Shown here one piece after another: positions 17,390-26,786 of a stretch of DNA of 64,000 nt (position 1 is its first letter; each line of letters begins with the position of its first letter). Source of the DNA: Marinobacter sp. EhC06. GTDB taxonomy: Bacteria > Pseudomonadota > Gammaproteobacteria > Pseudomonadales > Oleiphilaceae. A program made the position numbers and the translations under genes. Below the pieces are notes generated by a model that was not told where the DNA came from, did no database searches, and saw only the letters and a list, made by a program, of their open reading frames with translations. The stretch is from contig NZ_LXYO01000004.1 in the NCBI RefSeq assembly GCF_001650915.1, positions 62,001-126,000 of the forward strand, in the 5' to 3' direction.

Positions 17390-19585
17390 TCAGCCGTCAG
17401 TCTCCGGAAGCCTGATCTCGATATCGGGTTCTGCCTTGTGCCAGTTGCCCTCCCAGGTTACTTCATGCACCTCACCTGGCCGCGGCGTAATAGTGATGGA
17501 AATGCTTCCGAAGCTGGTCGGTGCCGGACCAAAGCGGATTGGTTTGTCCTGCTCCAGCCAGCGCGGGGGAATACCGGAACAGAGAATCAGGCGGTCGCCC
17601 TCCTCCCGAACAAAGCAGTTGCGAACCATCAACACCCATTCGGCAGATGCCCAGACATGGTGACCATCGCCCATGCACCCGCCCCCGGTCGCTGGATGGA
17701 TCGCTTCGGGCCACTGCCCGGTGGGCGATGCCAGTCTGGCAACGGCATCCACCAGATCGAGAAACCGTGGATCATCCGCGCGCAAGAGTACTTGTGCCAC
17801 ATGCAGGGTCAGGTAGGCGTTAAGGCCCGAGTGAATCATGTCCTGATAGAACGCCCCTTTCACAAAGCATTTGTCGAGCAGGAACTCGACACAGTCGAGC
17901 AACCTGGGGTCATCCGGCTCACACAACTGGGTTGGGTAACCGATCGCCAGAGAGCCAATGGCGCCGGCATCCAGGCGGCGGTATGGCGAGGCCGGCATTC
18001 CCGGTCGCTTCAGGCGTTCCTCACAGGTTGCCAGACTGCGATCAACAGCCTGACTGAACTCCCGGGCCCCGGCGCCAAAATGCTCGCTGGTTTGCCGGTC
18101 AAAGGGGCCAAGCAATGCTTCGCCGGCCTTGAGGCCGGCGATTCCCCAGAAATCGTCCCAGTAGTAATAATCATTGGGCCCCAGGTGCTCGGCACTGAAA
18201 CCTGCGGGCAGCAGACCGGCGTGAGGCTCATCAATGGCCTCACCGAGGCGTTTGTTCTCGATCCAATGAGCGCCCTTACGCACGGGCTCCTGCCATTCAC
18301 GGTGCAGCGGCCGGCCGGTGAGTTCATGGAAGCGCCGGAGAATCCAGAGCACTTCACCGTTGGCATCCCACTCCCCTTCCTGGGAACGGAAATAGCCATT
18401 TTTCAGCTGCCGCGCCGGAAACTGGCTCAGCGCCCGTTCGGCCCGTTCGGGAAGCCCGGCGCAGAGCAGTGCGTGGATGATGAACGCAGCATCGCGAAAC
18501 CAGAAGCGCTTGTAGGTGTATGGCCCGGGGTATACATCCTCCGGCGAATGCAGCACCAGGGAATGAAGAGCTGCGTCGTACAGAAACTGCCAGGTTTCAT
18601 CGGGGCACTCCAGCCTGGTGTGGCCTTCCAGGGATCTGCCCCAGGCATCAGAACGGATGGTGGGCGCAGAATCATCGGACAGCGGCACCCTCACCGTGAG
18701 TTCTGAATCCTCGCCGGCCTTGAGCGTAAACAGGGCGGCGGCTGTAACCATACCGACATCGCACTGGCCTTCACTCTGGTCCTCCGTGTCCTGAAGGTGA
18801 ATGCGGACATCGCCCTGGCGGTAGTCGGAGACATGGTGCCGCTCTGCCGGACGGCTGAAAAACACCGCCTGCTTGCCATCCACGGTCCAAGCGTCTCTCT
18901 GCTCGGACAGCCGGACCTTGTTGATAAAACTGATCCCTTCAGGATTGGCCGGTCGCAAGGCGAGCACCAGTGAGCCAGAGGTCTCTGCCCGCGCCGTCAC
19001 AACCATCTCGCAAACCGGCCGGCCATTTTCGACCACAACACGGGAACGACTGGTCAGGGCCAGACCGTCCAGTTCGGACTCAGTGACCACACAGGGGCCA
19101 TCCGAAAACTCCTGGCGCTGGCTGGCCGTTTTGCTGCGCGAAGGCAACAGGCATCGGCCATCGTCTGCAAGCAGCCAGGCATCGAGCGACCAGCCGTCAT
19201 GGAACGGCGTCAGCAACCCACGGGGATCGACAACCGGCAGTTCATCCACATCCGGCTGGCCAATGGCCGTCCAGTTACGGTTGCTCAGATTAATGTGGGT
19301 GATGGAGAACGCCCTGGGAATAAAGGAAACGTCCTGGGGATCAAACTGACGCTCCACCCAGTAGGGCCAGACCCAATCGAGGTTGTGCTGGATAACCCGG
19401 CTGTTGATCAGACCCCGCGCGTGAAAAACTACGCCGGCTCTGAGCAGCTCAATGGGCTCGCCGACTTCCGAAGGTTGGGCAAAACTGTGCAGTTTTCCCA
19501 GCAGCGCAATCGGATCAAGAAAGCCGTGACGATGGGCCATGCGTTTCACCAGATAGCGCCAGGGCAACCACTTCATCCAGCTCAT
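17390..19585 (-). CDS. Glycosidase-like protein with (alpha/alpha)6 barrel, specificity unknown
   Basis: The 731-residue soluble protein has a beta-rich N-terminal half (about 1-310) and a helical C-terminal half with the look of six-hairpin glycosidases (GH15/GH37/GH63-like). YKRFWFRDAAFIIHAL lies at about 355-372, and DYYYWDDFWGIAGLKAG and GQWPEAIHPATGGGCMGDGHHVWASAEW follow, the kind of aromatic-acid clusters that bind sugar. No signal peptide is seen, so it likely acts in the cytoplasm, perhaps on a glucan or compatible-solute glycoside. AGGAGG precedes the ATG, which overlaps the stop of the membrane protein upstream (ATGA). I do not recognise a named member. Confidence 0.65.
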   Translation of the reverse strand: MSWMKWLPWRYLVKRMAHRHGFLDPIALLGKLHSFAQPSEVGEPIELLRAGVVFHARGLINSRVIQHNLDWVWPYWVERQFDPQDVSFIPRAFSITHINLSNRNWTAIGQPDVDELPVVDPRGLLTPFHDGWSLDAWLLADDGRCLLPSRSKTASQRQEFSDGPCVVTESELDGLALTSRSRVVVENGRPVCEMVVTARAETSGSLVLALRPANPEGISFINKVRLSEQRDAWTVDGKQAVFFSRPAERHHVSDYRQGDVRIHLQDTEDQSEGQCDVGMVTAAALFTLKAGEDSELTVRVPLSDDSAPTIRSDAWGRSLEGHTRLECPDETWQFLYDAALHSLVLHSPEDVYPGPYTYKRFWFRDAAFIIHALLCAGLPERAERALSQFPARQLKNGYFRSQEGEWDANGEVLWILRRFHELTGRPLHREWQEPVRKGAHWIENKRLGEAIDEPHAGLLPAGFSAEHLGPNDYYYWDDFWGIAGLKAGEALLGPFDRQTSEHFGAGAREFSQAVDRSLATCEERLKRPGMPASPYRRLDAGAIGSLAIGYPTQLCEPDDPRLLDCVEFLLDKCFVKGAFYQDMIHSGLNAYLTLHVAQVLLRADDPRFLDLVDAVARLASPTGQWPEAIHPATGGGCMGDGHHVWASAEWVLMVRNCFVREEGDRLILCSGIPPRWLEQDKPIRFGPAPTSFGSISITITPRPGEVHEVTWEGNWHKAEPDIEIRLPETDG

Positions 19586-20316
19586 TCATTTGCCTCCTGT
19601 TCCGTTGGCTCAGTCTCGACTTTGTAACGGGCCAATGCCCGGCGGGCCAGACGATTAAGAAACACGACCGCCAATACGGTGCCTACGAAGCCGGCACCGT
19701 ATATGGTCCACTCCAACGGTGTACGACCAGTCTCCCGTACGCCCAGTGTGGACAGATCAGCCGCCAGCGACCCCAGATAAACGTTATGGAGCGAAAAGGG
19801 AATAACTCCCAGGAAAGTCCCGGCAACGAATCCGCCGAACGAGAAATTGGTGAGACCGAACAGGAAATTGGACAGTTTGCCCGGAAAGAAAGGAATCAGA
19901 CGGGTGAGCAGCACGATTTTCCAGCCATGGGGCGCCATTTCGTTGCTCACCACAGACAATCGCGCCCGATTGCGGATATACACGTGGGCGTGTTCGCCCA
20001 GAAAATGCCGGGCGATCAGAAAGGCAATGGCAGCTCCCAGGGTGGTACCCACCACCACGTAGGCCGTGCCCTCAAGCAAACCAAATACAAAGCCGGCGCC
20101 GGTGGTAAGCAGCACTCCCGGAAGCAGCAGTACCATGGCAAGCACCATGATGCCGATAAACAGCAAAGCCGCCCAGGCTCCCTGGGTATCGAACCAGCGC
20201 AACAGGTCAACCACCTGCTGATGAACCCCGAACGCATAGAGCAGACCAACAATCAGCCCGACTCCGGCAATGCTGCCGCCCATCCAGAGAACGGGCGATT
20301 TCTTCCAGTTGCTCAT
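19582..20316 (-). CDS. TVP38/TMEM64 (VTT/DedA-type) membrane protein
   Basis: The 244-residue protein has five or six helices and the VTT-domain pattern: LPGVLLTTGAGFVFGLLEGTAYVVVGTTLGAAIAFLIAR at about 65-104, then LTRLIPFFPGKLSNFLFG. VTT proteins act in membrane lipid handling, for example as scramblases in related families. It is translationally coupled to the glycosidase-like gene, an uncommon pairing. The function in this organism is not known. Confidence 0.85.
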   Translation of the reverse strand: MSNWKKSPVLWMGGSIAGVGLIVGLLYAFGVHQQVVDLLRWFDTQGAWAALLFIGIMVLAMVLLLPGVLLTTGAGFVFGLLEGTAYVVVGTTLGAAIAFLIARHFLGEHAHVYIRNRARLSVVSNEMAPHGWKIVLLTRLIPFFPGKLSNFLFGLTNFSFGGFVAGTFLGVIPFSLHNVYLGSLAADLSTLGVRETGRTPLEWTIYGAGFVGTVLAVVFLNRLARRALARYKVETEPTEQEANE

Positions 20317-20374
20317 GGCCTTACCCTAACGCGGGAAGACACCGGGTCTCAAAGTGGGCAGGTTCCTCCCCGAT

Positions 20375-20614
20375 TCAGGGACTACTGAGAATCGACTGGA
20401 GTTTCTGAGTCAGGTCTACGGCTTCCGCTCCGAGCGGGGTGAGGTAGCCTCCATCTTTCTGGCTGATCAGACCTTTGGCGTGCAGGCTTTCAGCGGCTCT
20501 CACCGTTTCCGGGGCCGCCGAATGGGCATGCACCTTAAGGCCCTCCTGAGTAGACGTTGAGGGAAACTGGCCCAGCAGATTGAGTTCGGCAAGGTGATCA
20601 ACAGAGAATGGCAT
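20375..20614 (-). CDS. TIGR02647 family small protein
   Basis: The 79-residue protein contains the signature LAELNLLGQFPSTSTQEGLKV and LHAKGLISQKDGGYLTPLGAEA. This matches TIGR02647, a short, probably winged-helix DNA-binding family found in Pseudomonas and Marinobacter relatives. GAGGAAA precedes the ATG. The role is unknown. It is divergent from the pseudouridine synthase gene. Confidence 0.75.
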   Translation of the reverse strand: MPFSVDHLAELNLLGQFPSTSTQEGLKVHAHSAAPETVRAAESLHAKGLISQKDGGYLTPLGAEAVDLTQKLQSILSSP

Positions 20615-20669
20615 GGCATTTCCTCGTATTATTGTCGGGGGTTAATATTCAGCATAGCCGATTCACACC

Positions 20670-21380
20670 ATGAAGCTTTCCCGAATTCTCAGCAACCAAA
20701 ACGGCGTCAGTCGTCGCCACGCCAATTTCCTGATCGCTTCCGGTCGGGTGGCCGTTAATGACGTAATCTGCCGAGACCCTGCTGCCGAGGTGGATCGATT
20801 TTCATGGGTACGGATGGACGGCGAGATCATTCAAGAGGCTGGAGCCTGCCATTACCTCATGCTCCACAAACCCGCAGGCTTTCTGAGCGCAACGCTCGAC
20901 GACACCCACCGGACCGTGATGGAGCTGATAGCGCCGGAACTGCGCGAGAACCTGCACATTGCTGGACGGCTCGACCGCGCCAGTACTGGCCTGTTGATTC
21001 TTACCAATGATGGCCGCTGGTCACGCCAGCTCACCGAGCCTCGAATCAAGATCCCGAAAGTCTACCGGGTCGGCACCGCCTATCCGATTTCTCCAGAGAC
21101 CCCTCATCGATTCGCGGAAGGAATCTGGTTCGAGTTCGAGCAACTCACCACCTCACCTGCGAACCTGGATCTCCTGGCTCCCTGCGAAGCCCGAGTGACC
21201 ATTTACGAGGGCCGCTACCATCAGGTGAAGCGCATGTTCCATGCCGTAGGTAATCGCGTGACTGCTCTGCATCGGGAATGCATGGGAAAGATCCAGTTGG
21301 ACCAAACCCTTTCTGAAGGCGAGTATCGGAGCCTGACCGACGAGGAACTCGATCTCACGCCGGAACAAGAGCCTGACTAG
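20670..21380 (+). CDS. RsuA-family rRNA pseudouridine synthase
   Basis: The 236-residue protein has an S4 RNA-binding domain at residues 1-60 (GVSRRHANFLIASGRVAVND) and the RsuA/RluB/E/F catalytic core. The active-site Asp lies in HIAGRLDRASTGLLILTNDG at about 94-112; KPAGFLS and KVYRV follow the family pattern. Members isomerise uridine in rRNA, and the closest known role is 16S U516, though the variant RLDRASTG differs from E. coli RsuA. It ends by overlapping the convergent coiled-coil gene by 4 bases. Confidence 0.88.
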   Translation: MKLSRILSNQNGVSRRHANFLIASGRVAVNDVICRDPAAEVDRFSWVRMDGEIIQEAGACHYLMLHKPAGFLSATLDDTHRTVMELIAPELRENLHIAGRLDRASTGLLILTNDGRWSRQLTEPRIKIPKVYRVGTAYPISPETPHRFAEGIWFEFEQLTTSPANLDLLAPCEARVTIYEGRYHQVKRMFHAVGNRVTALHRECMGKIQLDQTLSEGEYRSLTDEELDLTPEQEPD

Positions 21381-21865
21381 ATACTGTCAGAGCGCCTTTC
21401 TGATTCCTCATCCAGCTCTTTCTCGGTGTCACTCCATTGCTCCGAAAGCGCTTCATAGGCCTCCGAAAATCCCTTGCGGGCACGTTCCCACGCTGACGCG
21501 GAACTTTCTTTAAGCTCCTGGTACCAGCTTTGAACACGAGCCCGCTGTTCCCGCAAAGACTCCAGGCTCTTCTGGGCCCGCTCCCGAGCGGTGTCGCTCA
21601 TATCGTCCCAGTTTTCGGAAAGTTGTTGCTCAAGCTCCTGGATCCGTTTGTCCAGGGCGGACAATGTTTTGTTGATCGAATCCTCAGCCTGCTCTTTCTG
21701 GTCAGAACCATAGTCCTGAAGCGCCTCGCCCAACTCCCGGGTTTCCTGTTTAAGCGACTCCACGGAAGAATCCGTCGAGGAATCCGCCGGTGGCGTTTCG
21801 GCCAGAGCGGCACCTGAAAAGATTCCAAAAAAAGTGATCGCAAGCACGTAAGTCCAGTTCTTCAT
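21377..21865 (-). CDS. Secreted coiled-coil protein, unknown function
   Basis: The 162-residue precursor has a signal peptide with likely cleavage after GAALA at about 23. The rest is Glu-, Lys- and Gln-rich with heptad-like spacing (SLKQETRELGEALQDYG, ALDKRIQELEQQL), so it should form a long helix or coiled coil in the periplasm. A Ser/Glu/Asp-rich tail follows. GAGGATTG precedes the ATG. I do not recognise a family. Confidence 0.7.
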   Translation of the reverse strand: MKNWTYVLAITFFGIFSGAALAETPPADSSTDSSVESLKQETRELGEALQDYGSDQKEQAEDSINKTLSALDKRIQELEQQLSENWDDMSDTARERAQKSLESLREQRARVQSWYQELKESSASAWERARKGFSEAYEALSEQWSDTEKELDEESERRSDSI

Positions 21866-21946
21866 TGTTCAATCCTCCAAACACATATCTGGACTGTAGC
21901 AGCGAGATCTGGCTCGATGCACCTTAACGAAACCTAATACTGGGGC

Positions 21947-22471
21947 TCACCGCTGATCTGAAAACAAGCTATTGACGACCGCTTCGCAGACCTGATCCTG
22001 ATTCAAACCTGCCCCCTTCACCGTCAGATCCGCATACCGGGAATACAATTCAAACCGTTCTTCAAACAAGGCTTCCAGGGACTGGTCCGGCCGCCGGGAA
22101 ATGCCCCGCATGCTGTGATCGCCGATTCTTTCAATAACCAACTCGAGCGGGATATCAAGAAACACCACGGTACCGTTGGTCTTGAGGTGTTCCATGGCGC
22201 GGGCACTGTAGACGGCGCTGCCTCCCGTGCTGATGACCTTGTGCCGGACATCCAGCTTGAGAAGCACCTGCTCTTCGATTCGCCGCAGGGCTTCGTAGCC
22301 GTCCTGGTCTACAATTGCCTGGAGGGTGCGGCCAGTTTCTTCCTGAATGAGCACATCGGTATCGACAAACCCGAGGCCCAGGCGCTTGGCCAGCAGAACA
22401 CCCACCGTGCTCTTGCCACTGCCGGGCATACCGATCAGAACGAGGTTGCCTGTGTCGGTCGGGTTAACCAT
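21947..22471 (-). CDS. Shikimate kinase family protein
   Basis: The 174-residue P-loop kinase has Walker A GMPGSGKST at residues 14-22, the DTD motif for shikimate and metal, RRIEE, and the arginine-rich lid and binding loop (GISRRPDQSLEALFEER, YSRYADLTVK). It would phosphorylate shikimate in aromatic amino-acid synthesis. The substrate-binding triglycine of AroK is STGGSAV here, and the gene is not next to aroB. It may be a second, AroL-like copy or a kinase of a related substrate. Confidence 0.8.
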   Translation of the reverse strand: MVNPTDTGNLVLIGMPGSGKSTVGVLLAKRLGLGFVDTDVLIQEETGRTLQAIVDQDGYEALRRIEEQVLLKLDVRHKVISTGGSAVYSARAMEHLKTNGTVVFLDIPLELVIERIGDHSMRGISRRPDQSLEALFEERFELYSRYADLTVKGAGLNQDQVCEAVVNSLFSDQR

Positions 22472-22650
22472 GATGCTCTAGATGGACCTCTTCATAGAAT
22501 GAGAACTGGCCGGCATTAAATGCAGAACGTAACATTTTTACGACAGAGCGCGCGCTTTATTCCGCCCCGTAAGCCCGTATAATTCCGGCTACGGCTGTTT
22601 TTAGAGAATACCTGAAGCCGGCCATTGACGGCATCTTTCGCGAGTGAGTA

Positions 22651-23352
22651 ATGACCATCGGCAGATCATTTCTGATCCCATCCATCGCAGCGCTTGTGCT
22701 TGCCCTGTCCGCATCCGCCATGGCAGACGGCATCAAGCGTATTGTGCATCCGGATGGCACCGTTGAGTTCACCAACGTTAAAAGTGCCAGTCAGCCCAGG
22801 GCCTCTACGGGCAACGATACCGTCTATCGCTACACCGATGACAACGGTGTGGTGGCCTATAGCAGCGTGCAGCCTGCCGGTGCCGAGTTCGACGTTATCC
22901 GCTTCCATTGTTATGCCTGCGACCCGGAATCCAGCGTCGACTGGCGCAAGACGCCACTGTTCACAAAGCCATTCGATTCCGAGATCCAGACCGCTGCACA
23001 GGAATTCGGGGTTGATCCCGCGCTTGTTCGCGCTGTAATCCACGCCGAATCCGCATTCAACGAAAAGGCCCTGTCCCCGGTGGGCGCACAAGGGCTGATG
23101 CAACTAATGCCAGGTACGGCCGAAGAACTGGGTGTGCGCAATGCGTTGGCGGCGGCCGAGAACATCCGTGGCGGGGTGCATTATCTGGCCAAGATGCTCG
23201 ACCGGTTCAAAGGCGACATCCGGCTGGCTACTGCCGCCTACAATGCAGGGCCCGGTGCCGTGAGCCGCTACCAGGGCGTGCCGCCCTACGCCGAAACAAA
23301 GGCCTATGTTGAACGGGTTGGCATCCTTCACGAGCGCTATGCGGCGCTTTAG
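22651..23352 (+). CDS. Lytic transglycosylase, SLT-domain
   Basis: The 233-residue precursor has a signal peptide ending near ASAMA, a small N-terminal region with two short beta-hairpin repeats ([30 protein letters not shown]) like DUF4124, and a C-terminal SLT domain. The catalytic Glu133 sits in [15 protein letters not shown], followed by [13 protein letters not shown] and [10 protein letters not shown]. It cleaves peptidoglycan to anhydro-muropeptides in the periplasm. It stands alone. Confidence 0.9.
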   Translation: MTIGRSFLIPSIAALVLALSASAMADGIKRIVHPDGTVEFTNVKSASQPRASTGNDTVYRYTDDNGVVAYSSVQPAGAEFDVIRFHCYACDPESSVDWRKTPLFTKPFDSEIQTAAQEFGVDPALVRAVIHAESAFNEKALSPVGAQGLMQLMPGTAEELGVRNALAAAENIRGGVHYLAKMLDRFKGDIRLATAAYNAGPGAVSRYQGVPPYAETKAYVERVGILHERYAAL

Positions 23353-23375
23353 GCCCCTCTGAGGTCCGGGAATCA

Positions 23376-24308
23376 ATGAACTTCAAGCGTCTGGAGACCT
23401 TTATCTGGGTTGCGACGCTGGGTAGCTTTCGCAAGGCTGCAGAGCACCAGCACACCACCCAGCCAGCCATTTCCAACCGTATCGCGGCTCTTGAAGAAGA
23501 GCTGGGAGTCAGGCTGTTCGAGCGCGAATCCGGCCACAGCAAACTGACCAGCAAGGGCCAGGAACTCCTGCCCTACGCCGAGAAGATCGTCTTTATGGCC
23601 CAGCAGCTGCGCAAGCGGGCAGACCGTGGGGCCTCGCTGTCAGGCATTCTTCGACTTGGCGTTTCCGAAACCATCGTTCACTCCTGGCTGCCGCGTTTTT
23701 TCCGGGAACTGCATGAAACGGCCCCCAATCTGGATGTGGAAATCACGGTGGATGTCTCCGGCAACCTCCGATCCGGTTTGCTGGATCGGAGCCTGGATCT
23801 GGCCTTTTTGATGGGCCCCGTATCCGAGCCGAAAATTGAGAATCGGGCGCTGTGCAGTTTCCCGCTGATTTGGGTAGCCAGCCCGGAGCTGAATCTTCCA
23901 GACAGGCTTTTGAAACTCAAAGAGCTCGCCGAGTGGCCCGTCATTACCTATGCCAGAAACACCAAACCCTTTGCTGAAATCAGCCAGAAATTCAGTGAGC
24001 TGGATGACCTGCCAGCGCGCTTCTATTCGTCAAGCTCGCTGGCAGCCTGCCGGCAGCTGACCCTCGATGGCATTGGCATCTCCACACTTCCCCTAAGCGT
24101 AATCAAGCACGAACTGGAAAGTGGCCGGCTGGTCCAGCTCAACACCTCGTGGACGCCCTCAGAACTCGCCTTCACAGCTTCTTATTCCGGCGCTCCCTTC
24201 AACCCTATTGCGGAGCTGGCAGCAAACCTTGGAGTGATGGTCTCCGACGAATACGACCGGGCAACACATCACGAAAAGTTATCGCAAGACCTAAAAAACG
24301 ATAATTAG
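23376..24308 (+). CDS. LysR-type regulator, probable regulator of the oxoproline operon
   Basis: This 310-residue LysR protein has its helix-turn-helix at about 1-60 ([28 protein letters not shown]) and an effector domain from about 90. It is immediately upstream of, and co-directional with, the DUF1445-TRAP-pxp operon, with only 68 bases between. That gap holds an inverted repeat. It likely controls that operon in response to a substrate-derived metabolite. Confidence 0.9.
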   Translation: MNFKRLETFIWVATLGSFRKAAEHQHTTQPAISNRIAALEEELGVRLFERESGHSKLTSKGQELLPYAEKIVFMAQQLRKRADRGASLSGILRLGVSETIVHSWLPRFFRELHETAPNLDVEITVDVSGNLRSGLLDRSLDLAFLMGPVSEPKIENRALCSFPLIWVASPELNLPDRLLKLKELAEWPVITYARNTKPFAEISQKFSELDDLPARFYSSSSLAACRQLTLDGIGISTLPLSVIKHELESGRLVQLNTSWTPSELAFTASYSGAPFNPIAELAANLGVMVSDEYDRATHHEKLSQDLKNDN

Positions 24309-24332
24309 ACTTTTTCACCAGCCGGTATACCC

Positions 24333-24360
24333 TGAAATTTAGTTGTAAAAGACAATTTCA
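24333..24360. promoter_or_regulatory. Inverted repeat upstream of the oxoproline operon
   Basis: TGAAATT and AATTTCA are perfect complements separated by 14 bases. They lie in the 68-base gap before the DUF1445 gene, close to where a promoter should be. It is a reasonable operator for the adjacent LysR protein. Binding is inferred. Confidence 0.45.
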
Positions 24361-24376
24361 ATCAGGGGTTACCGTC

Positions 24377-25192
24377 ATGCACACCGGTGCGTATTCCGAT
24401 TTCAAGAACAACCTGCTTGATCAGGCCTCAGAAGTACGCGCCCGCATTCGTTCGGGCGCCCACACAGCGCCCACAAGTGGCCTGGCCAACAGCCTGCTCC
24501 AGGGGAACGTGGTCATCCTGCCGTCCGAATGGGCCGGCGATTTTCTCCTATACTGTCAGAATAACCCGGTTGCCTGCCCCCTGATTGGCATGTCTCAACC
24601 CGGTGACCCCAGCCTCCCAGACCTGGGACACGATCTGGATATCCGGACCGATGTACCGGAATACCAGGTATTCCGGAATGGCGAGCGGGCGGAGAAAGTC
24701 ACGGACCTCAAGAGCCTCTGGCAGGACGACCTGGTGACCTTTGTCCTGGGTTGCTCGTTCTCGTTTGAAGATGCCCTGATCAGGGCCGGCCTCTCTGTCC
24801 GGAACGTGGACGAGGGACGGAACGTTTCCATGTTCCGCTCGAACATAGCTACCCGGCCCGCGGGCCGGTTCAGTGGCAACATGGTGGTCTCCATGCGCCC
24901 GTTCAACGGTGCGGATGCGATCCGCGCGATACAGATCACGACCCGCCTGCCAAAGGCCCACGGTGCACCGGTTCACATCGGCGATCCGGCCCTCATTGGC
25001 ATCCGGGACGTTAACCAGCCTGATTTTGGAGATCCGGTAACGATCAGGCCGGGCGAGCTTCCGCTGTTCTGGGCCTGCGGGGTTACCCCGCAACTGGCCC
25101 TCGAGAACGCGCGCCTGCCTTTCGCAATAACCCACGTACCGGGAAAAATGCTGCTTACCGAGCGGCTGAATGAAGAACTGGCGGTACTCTGA
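24377..25192 (+). CDS. DUF1445 protein, D-glutamate cyclase / putative hydro-lyase family
   Basis: The 271-residue protein matches the YcsI/UPF0317 family: [28 protein letters not shown] at about 34-60, [17 protein letters not shown] at about 124-140 and [12 protein letters not shown] at the C-terminus. The family is named for a mitochondrial D-glutamate cyclase that makes 5-oxo-D-proline; bacterial members have long been called putative hydro-lyases. It heads an operon that ends in the 5-oxoprolinase genes, which fits glutamate/oxoproline chemistry. AGGGGTTACC precedes the ATG. The exact reaction in bacteria is not established by sequence. Confidence 0.82.
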   Translation: MHTGAYSDFKNNLLDQASEVRARIRSGAHTAPTSGLANSLLQGNVVILPSEWAGDFLLYCQNNPVACPLIGMSQPGDPSLPDLGHDLDIRTDVPEYQVFRNGERAEKVTDLKSLWQDDLVTFVLGCSFSFEDALIRAGLSVRNVDEGRNVSMFRSNIATRPAGRFSGNMVVSMRPFNGADAIRAIQITTRLPKAHGAPVHIGDPALIGIRDVNQPDFGDPVTIRPGELPLFWACGVTPQLALENARLPFAITHVPGKMLLTERLNEELAVL

Positions 25193-25242
25193 AGCCCCAG
25201 TTCCTTTTAAACGATAAAAAACAGAAACACGGGAGATTCGTT

Positions 25243-26208
25243 ATGTTCAAAAAACTCGCCACAGCCACCCTGGTTACCGGGGCGCTGCTTACCTCAGCCG
25301 TTCAGGCCGATCAATGGCACATGCCAACGCCCTACGGCGACGCCAACCTGCCTACCCAGATCGCCTACGGTTTTGCCGAGGACATCAAAAACGGCACCGA
25401 TGGTGATATCACCATCACCGTTCATTCCGGTGCATCCCTGGTAAAGCACCCGGAGATCCCCCGGGCGGTGAGAACCGGCCAGGTACAACTGGGTGAAATC
25501 TTCATCGGCATCATGGGTAACACCCATCCGGTGTTCAAACACGACAATATTCCGTTCCTGGCAACCAGCTTCGAAGATGCCAAACGACTCTGGGAAGCCG
25601 CCAAGCCACAGATCGAGAAGCAACTGGACAAGGAGGGCATGACCCTGCTGTATACCGTGCCCTGGCCCGCACAGAGCCTGTATACCAAAGCCCCGATTAA
25701 CACGCTGGAAGATCTGGAAGGCCTGAAGATGCGAGCTTACAGCCCCTCTACATCGCGTCTGGCTGACCTGATGAACACCACCCCGACAACGGTTCAGGTA
25801 CCCGAGATCCCGCAGGCGTTCAGCACCGGCATCATCGACGCCATGATCACCTCGCCGTCAACGGGTGCCAACGGCCAGGCCTGGGATTACCTTTCCCACT
25901 ACACCGACATCAAGGCCTGGATTCCCAAGAACGTCGTAGTCGTCAACAAGCGCGCCTTCCGTCGCCTGAGCGATGAGCAGCAGCAGGTCATCCTGGATGC
26001 GGCCGCCGCTGCCGAGGCCAAAGGCTGGGAAGGCGTTCGCAAGACCGCGGCAGAGGACACTGCCACCCTGGCTGAAAATGGCATCACGGTTTCCGAGCCG
26101 TCTGATGAACTGATGGCCGAGCTCCAGAAGATCGGCGACATCATGGTGAAAGAGTGGGAACAGGAAGCACCGGAAGAAGTCGGCGCCATCCTGTCCAACT
26201 ACCGCTAA
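25243..26208 (+). CDS. TRAP transporter solute-binding protein (DctP family)
   Basis: The 321-residue precursor has a signal peptide ending at about AVQA (residue 22) and a DctP-type domain: MPTPYGDANLPTQIAYGF near the start, and MRAYSPSTSRLADLM at about 165, which carries the conserved Arg that binds ligand carboxylate. It delivers a carboxylate to the DctQM permease that follows. Because the operon also encodes PxpABC, 5-oxoproline is the best guess for the ligand. Confidence 0.92.
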   Translation: MFKKLATATLVTGALLTSAVQADQWHMPTPYGDANLPTQIAYGFAEDIKNGTDGDITITVHSGASLVKHPEIPRAVRTGQVQLGEIFIGIMGNTHPVFKHDNIPFLATSFEDAKRLWEAAKPQIEKQLDKEGMTLLYTVPWPAQSLYTKAPINTLEDLEGLKMRAYSPSTSRLADLMNTTPTTVQVPEIPQAFSTGIIDAMITSPSTGANGQAWDYLSHYTDIKAWIPKNVVVVNKRAFRRLSDEQQQVILDAAAAAEAKGWEGVRKTAAEDTATLAENGITVSEPSDELMAELQKIGDIMVKEWEQEAPEEVGAILSNYR

Positions 26209-26224
26209 AAGTTCACTCAACGGA

Positions 26225-26248
26225 AGCCTCCTGAGTCTTCGGGAGGCT
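26225..26248 (+). promoter_or_regulatory. Intercistronic hairpin between dctP and dctQ
   Basis: AGCCTCC and GGAGGCT form a perfect 7-base stem with a 10-base loop, about 16 bases after the dctP stop. The ribosome site GGGAGG of dctQ follows right after. It has no T run, so it probably protects the 3' end of the binding-protein message instead of ending transcription. Confidence 0.5.
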
Positions 26249-26267
26249 GTTCCGGGAGGCATCCGTT

Positions 26268-26786
26268 ATGAACTCTCTTCGAGAGAAATTTTATCTGGCA
26301 TCCGGCTACGCTGCTGGTTTCTGCATCGCCCTGATCATGGTCGTTATTCTGGCCCAGATCGTCGGCCGCCTGTTCGGCTTTATCATTCCCTCAGCGGAAG
26401 ACGTGTCCGGCTGGGCTCTTGCCGCCTCCACTTTCTTCGGTCTTGCCTACACCTTTCATAACGGCGGCCATATCCGCGTCACTCTGGTTATCCAGAAGTG
26501 GTCGGCACGGCCGAGATTCTGGCAGGAGCTGGTCGTACTTGTTTTCGGGTTCGGGCTCGCCTGCTACATGACGTTCTATTGCTGGCACATGGTGTGGGAG
26601 TCCTACATCTTCGAGGAGGTGTCCCACGGCTATATCCCGATCCCCATCTGGATACCGCAGGTTCCGGTTGCACTGGGCATGACGGCACTCAACATTGCCA
26701 TCCTGGACGACCTGGTTGCCGTGATTCGCAAGCGCACACCGTCCTACCAGCAGCATGAAGACGAGCTCAATCTGGAGGAAGTGTAA
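26268..26786 (+). CDS. TRAP transporter small membrane subunit (DctQ)
   Basis: The 172-residue protein has four hydrophobic segments and the DctQ pattern DVSGWALAASTFFGLAYTFHNGGHIRVTL at about 44-72. It is the small permease subunit that pairs with DctM. The stop overlaps the DctM start by one base. A strong GGGAGG site precedes the ATG. Confidence 0.92.
   Translation: MNSLREKFYLASGYAAGFCIALIMVVILAQIVGRLFGFIIPSAEDVSGWALAASTFFGLAYTFHNGGHIRVTLVIQKWSARPRFWQELVVLVFGFGLACYMTFYCWHMVWESYIFEEVSHGYIPIPIWIPQVPVALGMTALNIAILDDLVAVIRKRTPSYQQHEDELNLEEV

Noticed and set aside
17387-18706. Open frame of 439 codons on the plus strand
   Set aside because: It is antisense to the clear glycosidase-like gene. 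Its composition (Gly, Gln, Pro, Arg-rich without domains) is typical of shadow frames in high-GC DNA.
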